Source of the DNA: Prevotellaceae bacterium UBA4361
GTDB lineage: Bacteria > Bacteroidota > Bacteroidia > Bacteroidales > Bacteroidaceae
Assembly: GCA_002393575.1 (NCBI GenBank)
Contig: DGSN01000042.1
Span: 1 to 58,895 of the forward strand
Direction of reading: 5' to 3'
Length of the DNA: 58,895 nucleotides
In this document: piece by piece, positions 50,347 through 58,121 of the stretch
How positions within the stretch are numbered: the stretch's first letter is position 1
Layout of the letters: each line of letters starts with the position of its first letter
Position numbers and translations under genes: made by a program
The notes under the pieces: generated by a model
What the model saw: only the letters and a program-made list of their open reading frames with translations
Told to the model about the DNA's origin: nothing
The model's database searches: none

Positions 50347-50404
50347 CCGCTGATGGGGTGTTGATTTCAACCACAGATGACACGGTTATATAGTTAAAAG
50401 TTAA

Positions 50405-51022
50405 ATGAACCAACAGTATTCTTCAGTTCTGCTCGAAAAAGCAGTTGATGAATTTGCCAAACTTCCAGGCATCGGACGCAAAACCGCTTTGCGCCTGGTA
50501 CTCCATCTTCTGAAACTCGACGTGGCAACCGTGGAACATTTTGCCGATAGCATCACCACCCTTCGGCACGATGTGAAGCATTGCCGCGTGTGTCACAATA
50601 TCAGCGATGAGGATGTGTGTGGCATCTGCTCCAATCCGTTGCGCGATGAAACCATCGTGTGCGTTGTGGAGAATTTCCAAGACGTGCTCGCCATAGAAGC
50701 AACCACACAGTTTCATGGGCTTTATCATGTGTTGGGAGGAGTGATTTCCCCTATGGATGGCATCGCTCCCAGCGATTTGGAAATTGACAGCTTGGTGGAA
50801 AGAGTGGGGAAGGGAGGAATCGAGGAAATCATCCTTGCCCTCAGTTCCACGATGGAAGGCGACACCACCAACTTCTTCATCTCGCGTAAACTGTCAGCTT
50901 TTCCCGATGTGAAAATAACCGTGTTAGCGAGAGGCATTTCCGTCAACGACGAATTGCAATACACCGACGAAGTGACGCTCGGACGCTCCATCGTGAACCG
51001 AGTGCCTTTCTCCATCAAGTAA
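50405..51022 (+). CDS. recR: Recombination protein RecR
   Basis: This is a 205-residue protein with a helix-hairpin-helix (FAKLPGIGRKTALRLVLHLL), the zinc finger CRVCHNISDEDVCGIC and a Toprim domain (IVCVVENFQDVLAIEATTQF; HGLYHVLGGVISPMDGIAPS; ILALSSTMEGDTTNFFISRK). RecR with RecO loads RecA on gapped DNA. The length is normal. It starts 58 nt after the C10 gene with an A-rich leader, and an inverted-repeat element follows. Confidence 0.96.
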   Translation: MNQQYSSVLLEKAVDEFAKLPGIGRKTALRLVLHLLKLDVATVEHFADSITTLRHDVKHCRVCHNISDEDVCGICSNPLRDETIVCVVENFQDVLAIEATTQFHGLYHVLGGVISPMDGIAPSDLEIDSLVERVGKGGIEEIILALSSTMEGDTTNFFISRKLSAFPDVKITVLARGISVNDELQYTDEVTLGRSIVNRVPFSIK

Positions 51023-51054
51023 TGAATAAAAGTTTAGTGTTTAGCGTTTAAAGG

Positions 51055-51148
51055 GTCTCCTAAAGAAATTGGCAAAATCGGCAAAATTTTTAAAATTTAG
51101 TAAATTTAGTCTATTTGGCTACGCCGAGCTAAAGGTTCTTTAGGAGAC
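51055..51148. repeat. Inverted-repeat element related to the 6297-6471 element
   Basis: Perfect 13-bp ends GTCTCCTAAAGAA (51055-51067) and its inverse (51136-51148) enclose an AT-rich middle and the core TTGGCTACGCCGAGCT (51115-51130). On the minus strand that core matches 6337-6359 over 23 bp with one difference. Confidence 0.75.
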
Positions 51149-51232
51149 ACCGACTCAAGAACTGATCAGAAGAGTGTAGCGAGAACTCAAAAACTCAAAA
51201 ACTCAGAAACTCAAAAACTTAAAATAGAAACT

Positions 51233-51688
51233 TTGGAAAAGTCAATACAAAAACTACTCAGTCTGCTTCGCATCGAGTTCTATGTGGTGCTTGTTTCCGC
51301 ATTCATCCCCGTATTGCTGGGCGAACTGAATCTGATTCCCGTAGGCGAGTTGGCAGACGACCGCAAAGCTGAATACGTGTTCAATGTGGTGGTCATACTG
51401 CAAATGATAATTACCGTACCATTGGCATTGAAGATTTTCAGTCTCAACACCAAGAAAAGCCTGCACCGCTACACGCTGGAGAATGCTTTGCTAACCTATC
51501 ATCGCTGGAGCGTACTTCGCCTTTGCCTCCTGTTGGCAAGCACCATTGTGGGCGTCGTGTCGTATTACTTCACCTTCAGCACCACGGGACTCCTTTGCGC
51601 TGCCATCACGTTTCTCACCATCATCTATTGCTACCCATCGTCCCACCATCTGCATCAGTACATCGACGACTGCCGCAATGATGGGTGA
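51233..51688 (+). CDS. Small four-helix membrane protein of unknown function
   Basis: This is a 151-residue protein that appears to start at TTG (51233), because the next in-frame ATG would remove the first membrane helix. There are about four hydrophobic segments (FYVVLVSAFIPVLLGELNLI; FNVVVILQMIITVPLALKIF; LRLCLLLASTIVGVVSYYF; LCAAITFLTIIYCY). The C-terminus YPSSHHLHQYIDDCRNDG is polar. I do not recognise a family. It lies between recR and a glycosyltransferase, with an A-rich CAAAAACTCA repeat leader similar to that before the PqqD gene. Confidence 0.7.
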   Translation: MEKSIQKLLSLLRIEFYVVLVSAFIPVLLGELNLIPVGELADDRKAEYVFNVVVILQMIITVPLALKIFSLNTKKSLHRYTLENALLTYHRWSVLRLCLLLASTIVGVVSYYFTFSTTGLLCAAITFLTIIYCYPSSHHLHQYIDDCRNDG

Positions 51689-51701
51689 GTTAAAAGCTAA
51701 A

Positions 51702-51802
51702 AAGCCCCCTCCAGCCCCCTCCAGCTCCCCCAAGGGGGAGTGAATAACCATCCGGACGGCTTCTCCTCCCCTTGGGGAGGTTGGGAGGGGCAAGAGGGGG
51801 CT
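51702..51802. repeat. GC-rich compound palindromic repeat, copy 3
   Basis: The middle is almost identical to copies 1 and 4 (CTCCCCCAAGGGGGAG, then CCATCCGGACGG and CTCCCCTTGGGGAGG). It lies between the small membrane protein and the GT2 gene. Confidence 0.85.
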
Positions 51803-51877
51803 ATTTTTCGATTACTACGTTGTTCCTTGTCCTTTGTACTTTGTATTTAATTTAGGGCTTTTCACTTTTTCAATATC

Positions 51878-53059
51878 ATGCAATTATCCATCATTATTGT
51901 TAATTTCAATGTCAAGCACTTCTTGCATCAGTGCCTCCAGTCAGTGGAACGAGCCTGTGCAAACATCGATGCCGAAGTGATTGTGATTGATAATTGCAGC
52001 CAGGACGGTTCCATCGAATACCTTCAGCCACTCCATCCCAACGTCACGTTCATCCCCAATACCCAGAACCTCGGTTTCGCCAAAGCCAACAACATAGGCA
52101 TACGGCAGTCGAGAGGAGAATACGTCTTGTTGCTCAACCCCGACACCTTCATCACAGAGCGTACCCTCACCGACTGCATCTCCTTCATGGACTTGCATCC
52201 CGAGGCAGGAGGAGCAGGCGTGAAGATGCTCAATCGCAATGGAACCTTTGCACTCGAATCACGACGTGGCATCCCAACCCCCTTCGTGGCATTCTGCAAG
52301 ATGTCGGGACTCTGTTCCCTTTTTCCCCGCAGTCGAGTCTTTGGAAAGTACTATATGCAGTATCTCGACAAGGAAGAAGAGAACCCTATCGAAATCATCA
52401 GTGGAGCATTCATGTTCCTTCGCCGTTCCACCCTCAACCGCAGCGGACTCCTCGATGAAGACTTCTTCATGTATGGCGAAGACATCGACCTTTCCTATCG
52501 CCTGCTCCTGACGGGACAGCAAAACTTCTACATACCGACCCCCATCTTTCACTACAAGGGTGAGAGTACACAAAAAAACAGCTATCGCTACGTCCACAAT
52601 TTCTACAAGGCGATGCTCATCTTTTTGCGAAAGCACTATGGACACCTCGGGCTCCTCTATGCCCTGCCCATCGAGTTTGCCATCTTCCTGAAAGGATTCA
52701 TGACATACGCCAACCTCAAACTCATTCGCTCCAAGCAGGACGTGAAGGGCGACTTCGACTACATGAAGGAACGCAGCTATGCTTTCTGTGGAAGTGCAGA
52801 CGATTATAGCCTTGCGCAGTCGGCCATGTCGCGCTATTCCATTGCCGTGCAGCACATTTCTGCTGAAACGCCCCTCGAACTGATGACCCAGCTCCGCGAC
52901 CTGCGTCCCGACTATATCATCTTCAATGCAGAGACCGTCAGCTACGCCACCATGCTCCAGCAGCTGCAACTCACGTCAACAGCTCCACACGCACCCCTGT
53001 TGGCAACCTTCTATCCATCTGCCAACAGAATCATCACCGATTCATACGTGTTTGAATAA
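51878..53059 (+). CDS. Family 2 glycosyltransferase (rhamnosyltransferase-like)
   Basis: This is a 393-residue GT-A enzyme. LSIIIVNFNVKHFLHQCLQS opens the nucleotide-binding fold; VIVIDNCSQDGSIE, FIPNTQNLGFAKANNIGIR and LLLNPDTFI (metal-binding D-x-D equivalent) follow, then the acceptor-side GLLDEDFFMYGEDIDLSYRL (ED catalytic pair). That order matches WbbL-type rhamnosyl/hexosyl transferases of O-antigen and capsule synthesis. A hydrophobic stretch near residue 250 (LGLLYALPIEFAIFLKGFM) suggests membrane association. The donor sugar is unknown. It is a single gene with its own gap on both sides. Confidence 0.9.
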   Translation: MQLSIIIVNFNVKHFLHQCLQSVERACANIDAEVIVIDNCSQDGSIEYLQPLHPNVTFIPNTQNLGFAKANNIGIRQSRGEYVLLLNPDTFITERTLTDCISFMDLHPEAGGAGVKMLNRNGTFALESRRGIPTPFVAFCKMSGLCSLFPRSRVFGKYYMQYLDKEEENPIEIISGAFMFLRRSTLNRSGLLDEDFFMYGEDIDLSYRLLLTGQQNFYIPTPIFHYKGESTQKNSYRYVHNFYKAMLIFLRKHYGHLGLLYALPIEFAIFLKGFMTYANLKLIRSKQDVKGDFDYMKERSYAFCGSADDYSLAQSAMSRYSIAVQHISAETPLELMTQLRDLRPDYIIFNAETVSYATMLQQLQLTSTAPHAPLLATFYPSANRIITDSYVFE

Positions 53060-53093
53060 ACGAGGAGGATTTTTCAGTTTTTGTGTTATATGT

Positions 53094-53124
53094 TTTGCAG
53101 ATTAAAAGAAAAGTTGTAAATTTG
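53094..53124 (+). promoter_or_regulatory. Promoter of the histidine operon
   Basis: TTTG (53094-53097), 19 nt and TAAATTTG (53117-53124). The transcript would start near 53131 and include the leader peptide. Confidence 0.75.
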
Positions 53125-53184
53125 CAAGCGATTTCGAATCGAAACAGCGATAATAACAATAATTTGTAATCAGACAGGAAGAAA

Positions 53185-53232
53185 ATGACTTTTGCCCATC
53201 ACCATATCCACCATGTACGTTTCAGCGAGTAA
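53185..53232 (+). CDS. hisL: Histidine operon leader peptide
   Basis: This is a 15-residue open frame, MTFAHHHIHHVRFSE, with an A-rich AAGAAAATG start context (GGAAG six bases upstream). Five of six residues in the run HHHIHH are His. It lies 60 nt after the his promoter and 74 nt before a terminator hairpin that precedes hisG. This is the classic arrangement of ribosome-mediated attenuation: a ribosome stalled at scarce His-tRNA lets an antiterminator form. It is too short for most gene finders. I read the His codons directly. Confidence 0.88.
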   Translation: MTFAHHHIHHVRFSE

Positions 53233-53305
53233 TCTCGGTGGACTTCAGCGATGTGTGTGGAATGCTTGCAATGGTTTGCAAAAGCGAAACAAAAAGATAA
53301 CGTTG

Positions 53306-53343
53306 GAGGGCTCACCGAAGGAGGTTGGCTCTCTCTTTTTTTT
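53306..53343 (+). terminator. his attenuator (intrinsic terminator before hisG)
   Basis: An 11-position stem with one mismatch (GAGGGCTCACC 53306-53316 with 53323-53333), a loop GAAGGA and a T-rich end (TCTTTTTTTT). It lies 76 nt upstream of the hisG start, in the leader rather than at the end of a gene. Confidence 0.82.
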
Positions 53344-53418
53344 ATGTCAAAAGTCAAAGGTCAAAAGCGACCTTAGACCTTCGACAAAATATAACCATAC
53401 AGAAAACAACAAAGACGT

Positions 53419-54270
53419 ATGTTAAGAATAGCAGTACAATCGAAAGGTCGTCTGTTTGAAGACACGATGGCGCTTCTGCAGGAGGCTGGAATCAAAGTGG
53501 GGTCATCAAAGCGCACGCTACTTGTGCAGTCGTCGAATTTTCCCATCGAGGTGCTTTATTTGCGCGATGACGACATTCCGCAAACCGTGGCAAGCGGTGT
53601 TGCGGACATAGGCATCGTGGGTGAGAACGAGTTTGTGGAGCGCAACGAGGATGCGGACATTGTGAAGCGTTTGGGCTTCAGCAAGTGCCGATTGTCCTTG
53701 GCCATTCCGAAGAGTGTGGACTACACAGGGCTGGAGTGGTTCAACGGCAAGAAGATTGCCACGTCCTATCCGGGCATTCTCCGTCGATTCATGCAGGAGA
53801 AGGGTATCGACATGGATATCCACGTGATTCAGGGTTCGGTGGAGATTGCGCCAGGCATCTGCTTGGCTGACGGAATTTTCGACATTGTCAGTTCGGGCAG
53901 CACGCTGGTGAGCAATAATCTGCGCGAGGTGGAAGTGGTGATGAAGAGTGAGGCTTTGCTGATTGGCAACAAGAATCTCGACGAGGATAAGAAGGCGATT
54001 CTTGAAGAATTGCTCTTCCGCATTGATGCAGTGAAGGCTGCTGAGGATAAGAAGTACGTGCTGATGAATGCGCCGACCGACCGAGTGAAGGATATTATCA
54101 GTGTGCTTCCTGGCATCAAGAGCCCAACGGTGATGCCTTTGGCTACTGATGGCTGGAGCAGCATCCATACGGTGCTCGACGAGAAGCGTTTCTGGGAAAT
54201 TATCGGTCAGCTCAAGTCGTTGGGGGCTGAAGGTATTCTGGTGCTTCCCATTGAGAAAATGATAATTTGA
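53419..54270 (+). CDS. hisG: ATP phosphoribosyltransferase (long form)
   Basis: This 283-residue enzyme joins ATP and PRPP in the first step of histidine synthesis. The motifs MLRIAVQSKGRLFEDTMALL, ASGVADIGIVGENEFVER, KRLGFSKCRLSLAIP, IATSYPGILRRFM, VQGSVEIAPGICLAD and DIVSSGSTLVSNNLREV are all present. The C-terminal 80 residues (YVLMNAPTDRVKDIISVLPG) are the ACT-like regulatory domain that senses histidine in the long form. It needs no HisZ. It is the first gene of the operon after the attenuator. Confidence 0.97.
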   Translation: MLRIAVQSKGRLFEDTMALLQEAGIKVGSSKRTLLVQSSNFPIEVLYLRDDDIPQTVASGVADIGIVGENEFVERNEDADIVKRLGFSKCRLSLAIPKSVDYTGLEWFNGKKIATSYPGILRRFMQEKGIDMDIHVIQGSVEIAPGICLADGIFDIVSSGSTLVSNNLREVEVVMKSEALLIGNKNLDEDKKAILEELLFRIDAVKAAEDKKYVLMNAPTDRVKDIISVLPGIKSPTVMPLATDGWSSIHTVLDEKRFWEIIGQLKSLGAEGILVLPIEKMII

Positions 54271-54273
54271 AAA

Positions 54274-54406
54274 GACCCCTCCAGCCCCCTCCAGCTCCCC
54301 CAAGGGGGAGTGAATAGCCATCCGGACGGCTTCTCCTCCCCTTGGGGAGGTTGGGAGGGGCTGGGTGACTACTCCCTCCCCCACAGGGAGGGTTGGGGAG
54401 GGTCCC
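54274..54406. repeat. GC-rich compound palindromic repeat, copy 4
   Basis: It lies in the hisG-hisD gap. It contains CTCCCCCAAGGGGGAG, GCCATCCGGACGGC, CTCCCCTTGGGGAGG and CTCCCTCCCCCACAGGGAGG. It lies inside the his transcript, so it may affect mRNA stability or expression of hisD. Confidence 0.85.
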
Positions 54407-54445
54407 TTTTTTAACTTTTTACTTCCCAAAAACTTACTTGTTTTC

Positions 54446-55753
54446 ATGAAAATCATAAAATATCCCAGTCGCTCGGAATGGAAGAGTCTGTTGACTCGTC
54501 CGCAGAAGGACCAGAAGGACTTGTCGGCTTTGGTGCAGGCGGTACTCGACCGCGTCAAGGCTGAAGGCGATGCTGCGGTGAAGGATTACGAACGACAGTT
54601 TGACCATGCAGAACTCGACTCCTTGCAAGTGAGCGAGGCGGAAATGGAGGAGGCTGAAGCGCTCGTTGGTGATGAACTCAAGGATGCTCTTTGCTTGGCT
54701 CATGCCAATATCGAAAAATTCCATGCTGCGCAGCGATTCGAAAGCAAGAAGGTGCAGACTCAGCCTGGAGTGGTTTGCTGGCAGAAGGCGGTTCCTATCG
54801 AAAAGGTTGGTCTCTATATCCCTGGCGGCACGGCTCCTCTTTTTTCCACAGTGCTGATGCTTGCCACTCCTGCAAGGATTGCTGGATGCAAGGAAATTGT
54901 GCTTTGCTCTCCACCTAATAAGGAAGGCAAACTGAACCCAGCCATTCTGGTGGCTGCCCGCATAGCTGGTGTGAGCAAAATCTTCAAGGCGGGAGGTGTA
55001 CAGGCGATTGGTGCCATGGCATACGGTACGGAGAGTGTGCCCAAAGTGAGCAAGATTTTTGGTCCTGGCAATCAGTTCGTGGTTGCTGCCAAGCAAGCTG
55101 TATCGCTTCGTGATGTGGCTATCGATATGCCTGCTGGTCCAAGCGAAGTGGCAGTGGTGGCTGACGACAGTTCGAACCCTCAGTTTGTGGCAGCAGACCT
55201 CCTCTCGCAGGCAGAGCACGGCATCGACTCGCAGGTGGTGCTGATTAGCGACTCTGAGCGAATGATTGAGGAGGTGCAGGCAGAAGTGGAGAGGCAAGTG
55301 AAGCTCCTCCCCCGTTTCGCTATGGCTGAGTCTTCTCTTGGCCATTCGCTTTTCATCCTTGTGCATGACAAGGAGGAAGCCATCGACATCACGAATGAAT
55401 ATGCACCTGAACACTTGATTTTGGCTGTGAGCGACTATGCGGAGATGGCTGAACGGGTGGTGAATGCAGGTTCTGTTTTCCTCGGAAAGTATTCTTGTGA
55501 GAGTGCTGGCGACTATGCCTCGGGCACGAACCACACTTTGCCAACGAATGGTTATGCCAAAGCTTATAGTGGTGTGTCGCTCGACAGTTTCATCCGTAAA
55601 ATCACTTTCCAAGAACTCACCGAAGAGGGCATCCGCAGCATCGGACGGGCTGTGGAAGTGATGGCAGAGAACGAGCAATTGGATGCACACAAGAATGCAA
55701 TGACATTGAGGATGAGAAGTGAAAAAGGGGACCCTCCCCAACCCTCCCTGTGA
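54446..55753 (+). CDS. hisD: Histidinol dehydrogenase
   Basis: The start is the ATG of MKIIKYPSRSEWKSLLTRPQ; a longer frame from 54365 would translate the repeat and is rejected. It is a 435-residue zinc enzyme that oxidises histidinol to histidine, using two NAD+. Signatures are IPGGTAPLFSTVLMLATPAR, GVQAIGAMAYGTESVPKVSK, FGPGNQFV, IDMPAGPSEVAVVAD, DLLSQAEHGIDSQVVLI and CESAGDYASGTNHTLPTNGY. The last residues (GDPPQPSL) and the stop codon come from a GC-rich repeat element that overlaps the gene end. Confidence 0.96.
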   Translation: MKIIKYPSRSEWKSLLTRPQKDQKDLSALVQAVLDRVKAEGDAAVKDYERQFDHAELDSLQVSEAEMEEAEALVGDELKDALCLAHANIEKFHAAQRFESKKVQTQPGVVCWQKAVPIEKVGLYIPGGTAPLFSTVLMLATPARIAGCKEIVLCSPPNKEGKLNPAILVAARIAGVSKIFKAGGVQAIGAMAYGTESVPKVSKIFGPGNQFVVAAKQAVSLRDVAIDMPAGPSEVAVVADDSSNPQFVAADLLSQAEHGIDSQVVLISDSERMIEEVQAEVERQVKLLPRFAMAESSLGHSLFILVHDKEEAIDITNEYAPEHLILAVSDYAEMAERVVNAGSVFLGKYSCESAGDYASGTNHTLPTNGYAKAYSGVSLDSFIRKITFQELTEEGIRSIGRAVEVMAENEQLDAHKNAMTLRMRSEKGDPPQPSL

Positions 55754-55860
55754 GGGAGGGAGAAGATACCCAAGACCCACCCCAGCCCTCCCTGTGAGGG
55801 AGGGAGTAGTCACCCGGATGGCTATTCTCTCCCTTCGCAGGGGAGTTGGAGGGGTCTTGG
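55727..55860. repeat. GC-rich compound palindromic repeat, copy 5 (overlaps hisD end)
   Basis: The repeat starts inside hisD, about nine codons before its stop. It contains CCTCCCTGTGAGGGAGG twice, CACCCGGATGG and a distal CTCCCTTCGCAGGGGAG arm. It sits in the hisD-hisC gap. Confidence 0.85.
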
Positions 55861-55929
55861 GCTGGAGAGGAAAAAAATCCCTTTAAATCCTTAAAATCCC
55901 TGATTTAAATCTCAGAAACTTAAATATCA

Positions 55930-56967
55930 ATGAAAGAGTTGAAGACATTGGTTCGCCCGAACATTTGGAGTCTGAAGCCTTATAGTTCGGCTCGCGATGA
56001 ATACAAGGGAGTGACGGCTGAAGTGTTTCTTGATGCCAACGAGAATCCCTACAATCGCCCTATCAATCGTTATCCTGACCCTTTGCAGGAAGAATTGAAA
56101 GCTGCTATTTCGCCCATCAAGGGTGTGCCAGCCGAGAACATCTTTTTAGGCAATGGTTCTGACGAAGCCATCGACTTGGTCTATCGCGTGTTCTGCAATC
56201 CTGGCAAGGACAACGTCGTTGCCATCGACCCGACGTATGGCATGTACGAAGTGTGTGCTGACATCAACGATGTGGAATATAGAAAAGTGACACTCGATGA
56301 GCATTTCCAATTCCGTGCCAGCGACCTGTTGGCAGTTTGCGATGGATTCACCAAAGTCATCTTCCTTTGTTCGCCCAACAATCCTTCGGGCAATCTTCTT
56401 TTGCGCAGCGAGGTTGAAACCGTCTTGCAACAGTTCGAAGGCATCGTGGTGGTAGATGAAGCTTATTCTGATTTTGCCGAGCAACGACCTTTCCGTTGCG
56501 ATTTGCAGCAATATCCCAATATCGTAGTGCTGAACACGTTTTCCAAGGCATTTGGTGCAGCAGCCATCCGTTTGGGAATGGCATTCGCTTCAACAGAAAT
56601 CATCGAACTGTTCAACAAGGTGAAATATCCTTACAACGTGAACAAGTTGACACAGGATTGTGCTCTTGAAGAACTCAGGGATGTAACGAAAATCCATCAG
56701 CGCATTGTGATGATCAAGGAAGCGCGAGCATCGCTGATGCAGGCATTTGCCGAACTCCCTATCTGTACGAAGGTTTTCCCTACAGATGCCAATTTCTTCT
56801 TGGCACGCGTGACGGATGCCAACGCCATTTACGACTACTTGGTGTGTCATGGCATCATCGTTCGCAACCGCCATCGTGTCACTCTCTGCGGCAATTGCCT
56901 CCGCATCACGATTGGTACAAAGGAAGAAAACACTCGCCTTCTGAGTGCGTTGAGACAATATCGCTAA
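55930..56967 (+). CDS. hisC: Histidinol-phosphate aminotransferase
   Basis: This is a 345-residue PLP enzyme of aminotransferase class I/II. The motifs are FLDANENPYNRPINRYPDP, IFLGNGSDEAIDLVYRVF, FLCSPNNPSGNLL, VVDEAYSDFAEQ, the PLP lysine in NTFSKAFGAAAIRLGMAF, and RITIGTKEENTRLL at the end. It converts imidazole-acetol phosphate to histidinol phosphate. hisB starts 3 nt after the stop, so the two are coupled. Confidence 0.96.
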   Translation: MKELKTLVRPNIWSLKPYSSARDEYKGVTAEVFLDANENPYNRPINRYPDPLQEELKAAISPIKGVPAENIFLGNGSDEAIDLVYRVFCNPGKDNVVAIDPTYGMYEVCADINDVEYRKVTLDEHFQFRASDLLAVCDGFTKVIFLCSPNNPSGNLLLRSEVETVLQQFEGIVVVDEAYSDFAEQRPFRCDLQQYPNIVVLNTFSKAFGAAAIRLGMAFASTEIIELFNKVKYPYNVNKLTQDCALEELRDVTKIHQRIVMIKEARASLMQAFAELPICTKVFPTDANFFLARVTDANAIYDYLVCHGIIVRNRHRVTLCGNCLRITIGTKEENTRLLSALRQYR

Positions 56968-56970
56968 ATT

Positions 56971-58035
56971 ATGAAACAAGTTCTTTTTATAGACCGCGAC
57001 GGAACCATCTTGGTGGAGCCCGAAGACGAGCAGATTGATTCGTTTGAGAAGTTTCAATTTGTGCCTGGAGTCATCCGCAACCTTCATTTCATCCGCACGC
57101 ATCTCGACTTCGAATTGGTGATGGTGAGTAATCAGGATGGATTGGGAACAGATTCCTATCCTGAACACAGCTTCTGGCCTACCCACAATCTGATGCTTCA
57201 GACGCTGAAAGGCGAGGGTATTGAATTCGATGACATACTCATCGACCGTTCTTTCCCTGAGGAGCATCTGCCTACTCGCAAGCCTGGCACGGGAATGCTG
57301 ACGAAATACATGCAAGGTGACTACGACCTTGCCAACAGTTATGTGATTGGCGACCGCCAGACCGATGCACAATTAGCAGTGAACTTGGGATGTAAGTCGC
57401 TCATTCTTTCTGACGAACTCGACTGGAACCGCATCGCGGAAATCCTCTTTGCAGGAGAACGCACGGCTTCTGTTCGACGCACAACGAAAGAAACCGACAT
57501 CGACATCAGTCTATGCCTTGATGGAACAGGTAAGAGCGATATTTCCACGGGACTCGGTTTCTTCGACCACATGCTGGAGCAGATTGCGAAGCACGGAAGT
57601 ATTGATTTGAAGATACACGTGAAGGGGGATTTGAATGTGGATGAGCACCACACCATTGAAGATACGGGTATTGCTCTGGGTGAGTGCATTGGCAAGGCAT
57701 TAGGCGACAAGCGAGGCATTGAGCGTTATGGCTATACTCTGCCAATGGATGATTGCTTGTGTTCCGTTGCCCTTGACTTCGGAGGGCGCCCTTGGCTCGT
57801 TTGGGATGCAGAATTCCATCGCGAACGGGTAGGGGATATGCCTACCGAAATGTTCCTCCATTTCTTCAAGAGTTTCAGTGATGCAGCACGTATGAATCTG
57901 AATATCAAGGCAGAAGGAGAAAACGAGCACCACAAGATTGAAGGCATCTTCAAGGCATTGGCTCGAAGTTTAAAAATGGCTGTAAAGCGTGATATTTATA
58001 AATATCAACTTCCTTCAAGCAAAGGAATGCTTTAA
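56971..58035 (+). CDS. hisB: Bifunctional histidinol-phosphatase / imidazoleglycerol-phosphate dehydratase
   Basis: This is a 354-residue fusion. The N-terminal HAD phosphatase domain (about 1-160) has D8 and D10 in LFIDRDGTILVEPEDE, a motif II/III region, and Lys in TRKPGTGML, with YVIGDRQTDAQLA at the end. The C-terminal dehydratase domain (about 175-354) carries DISLCLDGTGKSDISTGLGF, FFDHMLEQIAKHG, VDEHHTIEDTGIALG, IERYGYTLPMDDCL and EGENEHHKIEGIFKALARSL, with the manganese-site histidines. The HAD Zn cysteine cluster of the E. coli enzyme is not seen (ILIDRSFPEEHLPTRKPGTG). It ends the operon before a terminator. Confidence 0.95.
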   Translation: MKQVLFIDRDGTILVEPEDEQIDSFEKFQFVPGVIRNLHFIRTHLDFELVMVSNQDGLGTDSYPEHSFWPTHNLMLQTLKGEGIEFDDILIDRSFPEEHLPTRKPGTGMLTKYMQGDYDLANSYVIGDRQTDAQLAVNLGCKSLILSDELDWNRIAEILFAGERTASVRRTTKETDIDISLCLDGTGKSDISTGLGFFDHMLEQIAKHGSIDLKIHVKGDLNVDEHHTIEDTGIALGECIGKALGDKRGIERYGYTLPMDDCLCSVALDFGGRPWLVWDAEFHRERVGDMPTEMFLHFFKSFSDAARMNLNIKAEGENEHHKIEGIFKALARSLKMAVKRDIYKYQLPSSKGML

Positions 58036-58037
58036 GA

Positions 58038-58080
58038 AATAATCCGTTCATCTGGTGAAAGATGAACGGATTATTAGTTT
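58038..58080 (+). terminator. Terminator of the his operon
   Basis: A 15-bp perfect stem (58038-58052 with 58061-58075; AATAATCCGTTCATC) with an 8-nt loop, followed by a T-rich end (AGTTTTT). It starts 3 nt after the hisB stop. Confidence 0.9.
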
Positions 58081-58121
58081 TTGGGGATGAGCTTTTCTTA
58101 TTTTTGAATGGCAAGCTATGC

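Noticed and set aside
54365..54445. Longer start for hisD
   Set aside because: The extra residues are a translation of the GC-rich repeat and lack similarity to HisD.
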